Source: Populus alba (lineage: Eukaryota; Streptophyta; Magnoliopsida; Malpighiales; Salicaceae). From it: 64,000 nucleotides of DNA. This document shows positions 13,224 to 23,855 of the stretch, piece by piece (the first letter of the stretch is position 1; every line of letters starts with the position of its first letter). The position numbers and the translations under genes are program-made. The notes under the pieces are model-generated. The model was not told the DNA's origin. It saw only the letters and a list, made by a program, of their open reading frames with translations, and did no database searches. The DNA is taken from positions 10,632,333-10,696,332 of the forward strand of contig NC_133293.1 in NCBI RefSeq assembly GCF_005239225.2, in the 5' to 3' direction.

Positions 13224-14110
13224 AAACACAACAAAAACTAACACCGAAAAAACCCTAACTTTCCCGAATTCCCTCCAAAATCATCCCGAGATATAAAATA
13301 TTTTCAATAGAAACAGATGGTAAACCCTAATCTCTCCCAAATCACAAAATCAATGCAAAACCCACCAGATCTGATGCTAAAAACTAAAGGAAGAAGCCAA
13401 GAAATTAGGTTTTCTAACGTATTATCAAGGAAAAGAATAGTAGTACCTTGCGGGATTCTATTAACGAAAATTTAACGGCGGTGTATCAGCAATGATGACG
13501 TAACTTTCCGGTGAAGAAAGCGAGAAGGGGGAGATTTTAATTTGTCTTTCTTCATTACCTGGTTTTTTCAGGAATAGCCTGCTTAACAATATAAGCAAAA
13601 AAGCCACGAAGTCATTAGCTTCTTCTCTCTGTCACTGTTATTATGTTATTTCGTTTTTTTTTTTTTTTTCCTCTCTTTTTTGTGTCTACGTTTCTCTTTG
13701 TTGCGTGTATAATTATTTTCCAGTTTTCCCTCCAATTCTTCACGAAGGCATGACCACTATGATTTTGCAAGGTAGAATAGGGCCCGGTATATTACGACGT
13801 GGCGAGATCAGAGTGGGTTGACTCAAGCTGGTGATCTAGTTATTAGAGACGTGTGGTGGCATTGCGAGGTTAAGCGCGTGGGGAGTGGAAGAGACGACAG
13901 TATCTTGGGTGGATTTTAGGTGGAGAGAACCTGGTTTTTTGTTCCCTTTTATGAGTCAGGTTGTTCTGTGTTTAAATTAGTAGAAACTAGTTTTTTTTTT
14001 TCTTTTTCTTATATAGACACCTTCCCGCATTTTCTTTTCCCCTCGTTTTGGTGGAAGATTTACCCCCCTGCTCATTTCATCCGTTTCCACCGACTAAACA
14101 TAAAAATTAA

Positions 14111-14137
14111 TACACACACACACACACGTGTGTGTAC
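14111..14137. repeat. Palindromic (AC)n(GT)n microsatellite
   Basis: A run of about eight CA units is followed directly by a run of four GT units, so the junction ACACACACGTGTGTGT is its own reverse complement. It sits in non-coding DNA. Confidence 0.85.
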
Positions 14138-14261
14138 TGTGTGAAATGAAAGTGCTCCTCACTAAACATCTTTTACTGTTATTTCGCCTTAGAAAGGTTT
14201 GACCACAACGATTGTACTTGCTGTCAATTCTGCACCGTTACATCATGAATGTACAGGTAAG

Positions 14262-14440
14262 GGCTTGTTTGGTCACAGTAATTTTAAATTAAAAAAATAA
14301 TAATAATTTTTTATTATTTTATTGTGTTGGTATTAAAAATATTTTTAAAAAATAAAATAATAATTATTTTAAGTATTTCTGAAAAAAAAATATTTTAAAA
14401 AATAATTATTATCAAGTTATTAAACAACTCTAGAGTTTGA
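14262..14440 (+). repeat. AT-rich MITE-like repeat copy
   Basis: The copy begins with GCTTGTTTGGTCACAGTA, which resembles the GTTTGGT-type end of the family. It continues with ATTAAAAATATTTTTAAAAA and an ATAATTATTTTAAGTATTTCT block, and ends near TTAAACAACTC. Confidence 0.6.
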
Positions 14441-15109
14441 AGTTAAGAAAAGATTTGCCAGTTCATTTCTCCATACAACAATATTATGGAGCGCTTGAAA
14501 GTGCGGTAATTAAAATAATATATAAACAAAAAAATATATATAATTTTAATCACGTTTCCAATCATTAAAACATGATTTGCCGTTTGAGAATGCTTTGAAC
14601 CCGGAATAAAAAAAGAAAAAGAAAACGCAAGAACCAGTTATCTTGCTCCCTTTTTAAATAAATAACTCTCTTACAAAGTTGTCTCTTTTCACCGTGAGTT
14701 CAAGCCTGACGTTTTATTTTGAGAGTTTAAATACATTTTCTAGTGTTAAACAAAATAAGGAACAATTGATAACGACTAGTGCACAATTGATGCCTCCAAT
14801 AAGGCCAAACAACAGCGGGTGTGAACAGTCTGGAGTGGCCGGCAATATTTTGTGAAGGATTACTTCCATATACAAAAAAAAGCGACAATCATCATGAACA
14901 GCATTTTTTTACTTTCAATTCAACCTCTTTTTTTCCATTTCCTCTCTTTTTGTTTTTTTAATTTCATTTTTAATTTTTTTAAAAATATTGTTCTTGAAAT
15001 TTAATCTTGTTGAGGGAAACATTGTTTGATTTTAAATTTAAGCTAAATAAAGAGTCTAATAAAAAAAAAATTATTTTAAGTTTATTGTTCATTCAACTCC
15101 ATTCTCGGA

Positions 15110-15410
15110 TCTTTTCTAAGAAGTATGTTAATTTTAAATCAATTAGATCAACTGGATCACATTAAAACAACTTTTACAGTTTAATTTTAAATTAGATTGG
15201 GCAAGAAGTTGAGTCACAAGGTTTTTTAAGTTATTTTTTAAATATGTTTTCTTAATTTTTTCCTTGGATTTTTTTTACTGGTCTATCAAATTACCTTTTA
15301 AAAAAATCAAGCCAATCAGGTCATACAAGACAATTTTTATATTATTTTATTTTAAACTCAGCTAAACAAAGAGTTATATGAAAACAAATCTAAAGTTTAA
15401 TAGTTGGATC
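15110..15410. repeat. Second dispersed AT-rich repeat, related to 31.9-32.2 kb
   Basis: Shared phrases such as CAGTTTAATTTTAAA, AACTCA..TAAA..AGAGT and TTTAATAAAAATATCAAA occur here and again at about 31990-32170. This suggests a second repeat family distinct from the MITE-like one. The identity of the family is not known to me. Confidence 0.4.
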
Positions 15411-15884
15411 AGTTTTAATAAAAATATCAAAATGATTCTTTATAATCTAAATATTTTTGTTATATTTTTTTAAAAAATAATTCCCATCACAATAAAATAG
15501 CAAGAGCCTATAACTGAGCAACACAAGTTTATAACTAGAATACATGTATTTGAGAATGTGGTACAAAGTATTTTTTAAAATAGTTTTTCATTTAAAAATA
15601 TATAATTTTTTTTCCAGATTTTTATTTTATTTTTAACATTAATAAATGAAAATTACTATAAAGTACTAAAATATTATCAATTTAATATATTTTAAAACCG
15701 AAACATTTTTAAAGTACACATAAAAACAGAAGCAAATGCAGCGGAAAACACCTCCCTTGTGTATCAACGTAATACAGGTGTTTTGTTAATTGTTCGTGAT
15801 CTAATTCTTGAAAGTCTCACTTCTTCTCCGGACAAAATAAAGGCTTTCCATCGCAGTTTTTTTATGTCGAGCCTCGTCAACCCT

Positions 15885-16140
15885 GTTTGAAAAACATCCA
15901 TTTTTAAAAATATAATTACGTTTTTTAAAATATTTTTTACTCAAAAAAAATATATTAAAATAATATTTTTTTTATTTTTTTAAATTATTTTTATATCAAT
16001 ATATTAAAATAATCTAAAAATTAAAAAAATATATTAATTTAAAAATTAAAAAAATAATTTTTTTCAAAAATAACTTTTGAAAGGTAAAAATAAATTTGAA
16101 GAACGGCTTCAGCTCTTTCGTATTTTTTATATAACAACTT
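15885..16140 (-). repeat. AT-rich MITE-like repeat copy, reverse orientation
   Basis: The family blocks appear in reverse complement: CCTGTTTGAAAAACAT, TACTCAAAAAAAATATATT, TTATTTTTATATCAATATAT and TAAAATAATCTAAAAATTA. The borders are approximate. Related fragments lie nearby at about 15560-15720 and 16340-16500. Confidence 0.55.
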
Positions 16141-17022
16141 GAAAAACAAATAAAAGATTAGTTTCCCTTAAAAGAGCAAAGATGACATACCAAATACAGT
16201 CCATGACAAATATTCTAGACTGGATAATGGATGCTTGATTAATCATTCCAGCAGCGTATGAGGTAACTAAAAATTACTGTAATAGAATCTTTCCGGTGTG
16301 CTTGGTTGGCCAACAAACAGCAGGGATGCTTGTTTATTAGGTTGAAACCGTATTTTGTGATTTATTTTATAAAACTAATTAACTCTTTTATGTTTTTAAA
16401 TTATTTTAATAATTTTAAATATATTAATATTAAAAATATTTTATTATATATTTCCGAATAAGTCATACTCTTTAAAAAAAAACATTGTGAAGCTCATGGA
16501 ATCACAGGCACTTGACGTGTGAGCATTCGTATTATCGAATAGTAATGCGTATGATATAAAATAGAAACATACTCGAGTGATCAATTGGGAAATCAAATAT
16601 TGCGTATGCTTGCAGTTTGACGCCGAATGTCATCATCTTGAAGTCAGCTTTATTCCAATTTCTAGCTACAGCTCAAAATTAAGAATTGCTAATAGAAAAT
16701 TGGAAATTGGGGGGGGGATCTTAATCCTGGATGGAGCATAAGCATTCCAAAAGATCAAAGAATCCAGCAAGAACAAATTGCATCAGAATCACAACAAAGC
16801 AGACACCACAGTGCAAAATTGTCGCAATTACTTCAACAAATGATTCCTCAAATATTAAACCTCTACAGGCACATGTTCAGTCAGCTGGCAAACATAACTA
16901 AAGGCAATCTCAAAACAAAATCTTAACAAAACTTCATTGGAGGATAGATAGATAAGATCCGAGGAAGAAACATTCAGGTTCCCAGTCGTATTACTGTGAC
17001 AGGTAGCTAACTCACTTAGATC

Positions 17023-19449
17023 TCACTTCTTCTTTGCAGCATCTCCAGCCTTGGTCTGCACATAGAAGAAACACATTGGGGATCAACAGTTTGCATGTAG
17101 TGGCTAAGAAAAATCCAACAATAAGGAATGTTATTGCCAAAGAAACTGCTCCGTTACCTTCTTTACACCTCGAACTTTCTTTGCCCTGTTCTTCCTTTCC
17201 TTTAGCTGCTTCCTTGATTTTTCCACCTTGGTGGCGAGTCCATTCTATAGCAATTATTCAGTATAAAAACACAAATTAAAACCTATGCACTAGAGTAATC
17301 AGAGCACACATAACAAAACCAAGTTGAACTTTAGAAAACTACACTAGTTTGTTGTTTCCCCAATATATGTGGTGGTCGTATGACAAAACATGATTCCAGT
17401 CCCAGAACTAACAAGTAGCATATATCCTAAGATGCAAATGTTTATGAAGTTAGACTGACAAAATACAAGCAGACATAGTTATTCGAACAAATACACAAAA
17501 GGTGCAAGCAAATATCAAATCTGAGTTGACTGAACACAATCAAAATTCTTCACATGGCATGTGAGATCTCAAATGCTTCTGTGAGACAAGTCTGAAAAGG
17601 AATAAAAAAGCCATTCAGCATCTTCAAACAGAAGCTTGTCAGTAGCAGCTTCTGTTGCATTGGCAAAAAACAAATTCCTTTCACCTAGAATAGTTATTGG
17701 TGCTAGAAAACTGGCTATTCTTCATCATTCATCTAGAATAAATTCAGTCATAATATTCGAATTGTATTTAGAAAATGTGCCAAAAAAAAACACAAAAGTT
17801 GTAAGCAAATGTAAAATCCGGGTCATGTACTTGAACCTAATTGGAATCCTTTATATGGCATGTTTCCTACGCTTTTGTCTCACAAGAGAACATTTGGACT
17901 CTAGATCCATTACACAAGACGACTTTCAAGAAAAATGATAAGTTAGTGATTCAAATAGCAAGCAAAGGACTTCTATAGCAGATACTTCAATACTCTTTCA
18001 ATTAGGTGAAGACTAGATGGATATTTAGGATGAAACTCATCCCATATTCCTCCAACCATCTTCCCGATTGAAATTGATGCTACCCTAGAATCACTAATGC
18101 ACCTGAACTTCTGCATGAAAAAATGGAGACAATATTCTCCATGAAAACTTTGCAAAAGGATATTGGAAAATTAATAAATATGTGCCTTAGAAAAAACAAT
18201 TATAGGCTCTCAGGATTCTAGCTGATAGTTGAAACTTGAAAGGCATTCAAAGGTGAGTTTTAAGGTGTTGGCTTGAAAATTCCCTGGGCTACTTGTATAT
18301 ATATAACATGGATGTAAATAAGAATTGATTTCCCCAAAGTAATTGCAAGACTGAGAAGGGATTGTTGACGTAAATCACAATTGTTTTGGGGTAAATTGAG
18401 TAACTTGGATCCTGACAAAAGGCTCTGGTATGTTCATAGTTTAAAAGCATAGTGAAGGGTCCAGGCCATGTCTATTCTATAACAGATTTTGTTTTTTGTT
18501 TGCTTAACAAGTAGGCTACTAGTAGACATTGATTGTATTGCTAATCTGAATTAACAGGTTATGTTTGTTTACTCTGAGAAACAAATCTCAAGCTAGTACA
18601 AAACAATCAGTACACATAATCAGAAACCAAGCAAAAGATCAAATAATGCAGATTTGCCTTTAATCTAACAATGCAGGAAAATATGACACCTGTTATTCTT
18701 GTTCACTCGTTTACTTGAATAAAGGATTAGTCTAACAAACATACTGCGTGTTAAGCAAAATCATTGCAGCTGGGTAACAAGAACTAGACACTAGCAGAGT
18801 AAGTATATTAGAAATCATCTAGCAAACAAAACAACTAGACAATCAACAAACACACTAAAACACGAAAGATAGGCCATGACTACACAAGTCTCATGTGTGA
18901 AGGCAGCAATCACTCTAAAACAAGAACAATGGAATAAAGCAGATTGGCAGTTACCCTGATTAGCCTGTACTTTGGTTCATATTTCTTGGCGCTCTCCACA
19001 GAGTCATAAATCAGCCCAAACCCAGTTGATTTCCCACCTCCAAAATGAGTACGGAACTTGAACACAAAAATCGAATTCGGGTCTTTCACTTCATATAAAC
19101 TTGCCAGTTTCTCCTTCAATTCAGCCTTCATAGAATACCAATGTCAGATACCAAAAATCATTAGAAAAAAACAGATAAGAAAACATGAAAAAAAGAAACT
19201 AACTATACATACCTTAGAAACATTAGCTCTCCCAGGATGCAAAACATCAATGATCTGTTTCAAAAACAAAAATTAGATTATAATCCATTTCCTTAGCCTG
19301 CATTAAATTAGAAACCAAACATACCGGGATGAAAAAGAAAACACAGAAAGAAAGAAAACTGAAGAGACAGAACTCACAAACTGCTTCCTTGAAAGAAGCC
19401 TGTTTGTCATAAACTTTCTTGTTCTAATAGTCACAGCCTTGTCTGACAT
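17023..19449 (-). CDS. RPS24: Cytosolic small-subunit ribosomal protein eS24, 134 aa
   Basis: Five exons: 19378-19449, 19213-19254, 18955-19125, 17158-17244 and 17023-17055, with GT-AG ends and closing phases. The protein is a component of the 40S ribosomal subunit. The first residues [20 protein letters not shown], then [12 protein letters not shown] and [20 protein letters not shown], are the conserved eS24 core. The C terminus is a Lys/Arg-rich tail ([15 protein letters not shown]) ending KKK. The length equals the usual plant eS24 (about 133 aa), and nothing is missing or broken. The start is the only in-frame ATG before the conserved N terminus. The longest intron (17245-18954) shows no gene inside. 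A telo-box and a site II word lie upstream, as is usual for plant ribosomal-protein genes. Confidence 0.98.
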
Positions 19450-19554
19450 GGTTGCCTGTAACTACCAGGTTTCTCCTCTCCTTGACGCCGCTAAGCTATG
19501 ATTTTGAGCGAAGCTGCGTTCGGGCACGGAGTGGAAAATGAAGAAATTTTATTA

Positions 19555-19592
19555 TTAGGGTTTTATGCGGTGGCAGTGAAACAGTATGGGCT
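19555..19592 (-). promoter_or_regulatory. Telo-box and site II element upstream of eS24
   Basis: On the minus strand AAACCCTAA lies at 19555-19563, about 110 bp upstream of the ATG. A site II-type word (TGGGCT read on the plus strand, 19587-19592) lies about 30 bp farther upstream. The pair is known from promoters of plant translation genes, where it supports co-ordinated expression in dividing cells. The function here is inferred. Confidence 0.65.
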
Positions 19593-20459
19593 CTGTTTGG
19601 CTCTCGAGGGTTGTATGCGCGAGTGTCTGATTAGAACTATCCGGCTCCGGGTCGTGAAATCTAATATATAGCATCCATGACAATACTAAAAATAAATAAG
19701 ATATGAAAGAATTTAAAAATTCGTTATAATAAATTTCTGACAAAAAAATATTTTCGTTAAAAAGCACTTTAGAATCACTGCATATATAAATCAATTTTGA
19801 AACTTAAAACATGTTCTCATGCACCTGGAAATATAAAAAACAAAACTCCCCCTCTTTTACCTTCCCTCTCCTTCTTTTACATTGAGGGATTTTTTTTCGA
19901 ACATAAATAAAGTTTAAGAACTATTTTATATAAATCTAAAACTTTAAGGAGCAAAGTTAAAAACAATACATAAAAATCCAAAAAGTCACTTGATGTTTTT
20001 TTAGAAAAACAATATTGTTCAGGTTAAAAAGTCCAATATGATGCTGTTCTATCCATGTAAACCCATTTTGATTTAACTACTTTATAATATAATAATATTA
20101 TTTTTTATATTCTAAATATTGTATTACTAATTATTCCTTTGTTTTATAGATGATATTTAAAAAAAAACTACAAAAATCAGTTTTCACTGTAAATCAAGAC
20201 ATGGAATACTATGTATTATAACAATGTAATAATATTTTTATTTTTTCTCCACAAAAACCAATGATCTTATTGGCAGGGTAGCGAGGTCTTTTCCATATTA
20301 TTCATTACTTATTATCAAATTAATTAGAACTAATTGTTTTTATTTTTATTTTTTAACACAATAACATTATTTAATTGCTTTTAAAAACAAAATAAACTAA
20401 ACTAGCATTCCTGAGCTTATTCATCTTCTTTTTTTAGTTTATAACTTTTGTAGGGGGGT
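19593..20459. other. AT-rich spacer between the eS24 promoter and the copia remnant
   Basis: The first 100 bases may still be eS24 promoter. The rest is AT-rich DNA with homopolymer runs and no coding signal. No complete repeat unit was recognised. Confidence 0.5.
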
Positions 20460-21990
20460 GATTTATGAAAAATGTTGTGAAGTACAACGGCAAGTTAAAG
20501 TTAATCTATGATATATCTCATGCGTTGCAAAAAAAGATTTGAAATTGTTGGAAAGATATTCTCCCTGCTGTTGAATTTTAGAAGAGAATACATTTTGAAC
20601 AAGAGATTTGTGTTCTTGGAAAATAACAAATACATAAAAAAAAAAAAAAAAGATGCATAGGATACATCCATGTGAATCTAATAAAATCACCGATAAAAGA
20701 GAACACAACAGCGACAATCACCAACAGAATTTATTGGAGACACCCACGCATCAGTGTGAACTAGCTGCAAGGGCTTTATAGATTGTCTACTGAATCAGCA
20801 AAAGGATGTTTTGTAGCTGCGGAAACTTAACTGTCTGGAAGGATAAAAAATAGATAAATAATTACGTAAACGATCGAAGATGCGCTTGGCAGGATGCCCT
20901 AGGCAATTATGACAGTGTCCCAATGAAGTTTTTTTTCATAGCATGGCAATGAGGCAACACGGTTTATTAGAGAAGCTCTCGTGACCAGTAAATGGATAAA
21001 GTTCGTTTTCAATCGGTCCTTGAAGCAGGATGCGACCCATCTTGTTTTCCTTTACACAAAAAATCAATATCGATTGGTACAAAATAAGAATCGTTATCCA
21101 GAATAGTTGGTTTATAGATAAAAAAATTGCAGAAGTATTAGGATAATAAAGGACATTAGTGGGTTTGAAAGAGGTATGGTCAGAGCTTAGAGTTGAATTT
21201 CAAGCTTGTTTGACAACTAAATCAGAGCCATTGCCAACTTGGAGAGTATCATCACCCTTGGAGGACTGTTGGTTGGTTAAATTTTCTGCATTGGTAGTGG
21301 TTCGAGCACTTGCTCCACTGTCCGTATACCAGACATGTTGGTCATAAGAATTGCTGACTTCAGCAGCCATTGTAGCAATATCAGCAGGTGGAAACCGACC
21401 CTGAAAAATAAGTCAAAACGGTGATAATAGTCAAGACCATTATGTCCTTCTTATCACAAATCTGGCAGATTGATCATCTGTCATTAGCAGGTTGGTTGGG
21501 AGGCGGAGTAGAATTGTTTTTCTTTTGACCATAAGATGACTGATGCAATTGAGACTTCAGAGGTGTTTGCAGCTTTAGCTTCCTCGTAAACATTGGGGCT
21601 TTCCATTTTTGATTTGTTGAAAATGCAGAGTGCTGATCAATGACAAGGTTGGTTTGCGCGTCAATGAGAGTCTCAAAACTCAAGAGTTCAGCCTGGAAAT
21701 CACCGAAAGAAAGATCTTTGTCATGACTTGCAAAATTAAAAACTCAAGAGTTCAGACTGATCAGTTCAAACAGCCTTGATATATCGTTAGTCTTGGACTG
21801 CTCACCTGTTAATTTCAAGAGAAATCTGTTGCCAAACACTTGTATAAAAACTCTAAAAGGATTATGGTCAGAAAACTAGTGCACCCAGGGAAAGTTCCCT
21901 TTTTACATTTACTGGTTCGTTGATTTTCAATCTGTTTTCTTTCTTGCTTTATATCTGGTGTTCCATGTTGCGAATTGATCAGATATTTAA
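20460..21990 (-). mobile_element. Degenerate Ty1/copia retrotransposon: gag, protease and integrase remnant
   Basis: On the minus strand, read from right to left, the copia polyprotein order is kept but broken. Gag-like sequence (SFETLIDAQTNLVIDQ, about 21620-21683) comes first. A zinc-knuckle remnant (CQICDKK, then GHNGLDYYHR in another frame, about 21430-21475) follows. Next is a protease site (VWYTDSGAS, about 21315-21342), a GAG-pre-integrase LGHPAKRIF block (about 20895-20925), and integrase segments PLQLVHTDAW (about 20740-20770), DDFIRFTWMYP across a frameshift (about 20660-20700) and GEYLSNNFKSFF (about 20520-20560). Stops and frameshifts occur throughout, so no intact product is possible. 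Reverse transcriptase and RNase H are absent beyond 20460. The right border and LTRs are not resolved. Confidence 0.85.
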
Positions 21991-23271
21991 CTTGGATAAG
22001 GCAGTGCAAGTGTTTTAGTCTGTAGCTTCAAATGGATCAAAAATATGAATAAACCAGGCAGTTGATGATATCCATTATCTGCTGACCATTTTGCTAATAT
22101 TTCCCCCTTTTGCCATAGTCCTTCTATGGCAACATTCGCCAATTGATCTGCATCAAACACCTGGTGTGATGATTATGATGTAATCTTCTGCATCCTTAAG
22201 GAGACATGACATTAAACGGATGCTTATCAGGGAAACGTAAAAGGGACATTAAATTGACTTCCGTCCCCTCCCCCTCCATTTCATGGTGCGGTTGCTACTA
22301 GTCCTTCTTGACTCTTATGCGTGGGGATATTTATCAGCTGACCTCTTCTGAATTCATATAATATTTCGAAGATACTAAATATTACTATTTCCATCACTTC
22401 TTTTCTTAATTGTGCTCATCTTATTCTCAGGTCACCATCCTTGTGGTTTCTAAAGGTGCACATAAAGTTCCTGCCATCGAAAACACCGAGGAAATAAATA
22501 AAATAAAAAAGCCTTACTATCTGCGGATGTTATTTCCTCCAGGCTTCTGGTAAAACAAAACATATTTAAATATTGGAATCTCAACTATTCATATGCTGTA
22601 TCCTATACGTATCTTGTTATTTTTCTTTCCTATAAGCTGTAGAGGTGCAATGGACTCCGCAGGCGGAGAGTGATGCTTTGTCTGGGAAGGGATTTCTAAG
22701 AAAGTACTAATTTTTTAGGCGATGTCAATGACAAGACAAAGCTATCTGTTTCAAAGCTATACAAGAGACGTTTTGTTAGCTTCAGAAGGAAACGCTTCAA
22801 GCCTTCAACTATGTAGTTTGTAGAATCGGTTACCATATATTCAACATGGAAGCATATTGCTGGCATGCCTTTTCATGACAAGAAATTGAAATTTCACCCA
22901 AGTATGTGCACGTAAATTCTTACCTCGCTTACTAGTACTGGTGAAGCATGGCAGATTCTGCATTCAGTTGAAGAATTACCACTTGTTTGCTATTTTTACC
23001 ATGGGCCTTATTTGAGTCATCTTCGCTGACAAAGAACTAATCACAACTTCAGTTACTTTCCATGCAAACATTAGGAATTTGCCCAGAATGGTAGGTGGGG
23101 GATGAGAGTTTTTGTTCTTGTAATTTGCTTCACGTATCTCACTAACAGGCTGGTACTGTTGAGACTTTTCCTAGAGGATTGAGGTGCATAATTTTTAATT
23201 CTAGCCAAGTTGTAGATTTCAAACTACCATCAGCAAACCCTCACTGCTAGCGTGTGCTACTTTGGTTTTCT
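21991..23271. other. Unassigned stretch between the copia remnant and the LTR-like segment
   Basis: The composition is more balanced than the neighbouring AT-rich spacers. It may include the leader and 5' LTR of the minus-strand copia remnant. However, I could not find a primer-binding site (the reverse complement of TGGTATCAGAGC) or paired TG...CA ends. No gene is seen. Confidence 0.4.
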
Positions 23272-23855
23272 TGTTAGAAATTGAACAGTGAGTCCTTCAT
23301 TAGCGTGGAGAATACATGTATCTAGGTTGAATTAGTAAATAAAAAACGATCATATTATTGGGGAATCAGATCGGTGATATACTGATAGTTGTTCATTGGA
23401 GGCTAAGCATACTGATACAATATTTAACGTGGTTCGGCAAACCACCTATATCCACGGGAGAAGAGCCAATATTATTTGAGATATAGAGAAAGGGTTACAA
23501 CACACATAGAGAAGTAGGATCACTTTACTCAAATTCATTCTCATTGCTCTTATACCTTACTGCACATTACAGCAGGGTTGCTGCCCTTGGCAGCCCCTCT
23601 TTCTCTCCTTTCTATTCCTCACACTCTCATTCTCTCTTTCATTTTGCTCTTAAATAATGCCTCTATTTATAGACATCAATGGTAAGACAAGAGGCCATTA
23701 ATTATGGCACAAATTGTAGTAGCACATAGGTTGCACTATTTTTGTTAATGGTTGGTGCAACTTTGATTATAGTATTTTGACAATGACAGCTCTATTTTTT
23801 AGGGTAGGTTTTTCATGTTGTTGATTGCTGCACATTGATGGCAATAATCCTAACA
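23272..23855 (+). mobile_element. Solo-LTR-like segment with TGTTAG...CTAACA ends
   Basis: The 584-bp segment begins TGTTAG and ends CTAACA, a perfect 6-base inverted end of the TG...CA type. Inside is AACGTGGTTCGGC followed by CCTATATCCACGGGAG (about 23426-23460), a phrase I know from LTRs of plant copia-type elements. A pyrimidine-rich stretch and TATTTATAGACATC (about 23672) come later. The flanking 5 bases (TTTCT and CGTGT) do not match, so no target duplication supports it. No primer-binding site follows it. Confidence 0.5.

Larger units (their letters stand above)
13245..17022. other. Intergenic region between the IDM1-like gene and eS24
   Basis: The left part (about 13245-13520) is the 5' leader and promoter of the minus-strand IDM1-like gene. 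It includes AAACCCTAA-type words near 13250 and 13323 and a possible leader intron donor near 13447. From 14260 to 16500 the sequence is AT-rich and filled with MITE-like fragments. About 16660-17022 is probably the eS24 3' UTR and flank. I see no gene. Confidence 0.5.

Noticed and set aside
17639..17727. Possible C/D-box snoRNA in the long eS24 intron
   Set aside because: A C-box-like ATGATGA and a D-box-like CTGA occur on the minus strand about 90 bases apart, but the flanks cannot form the terminal stem.
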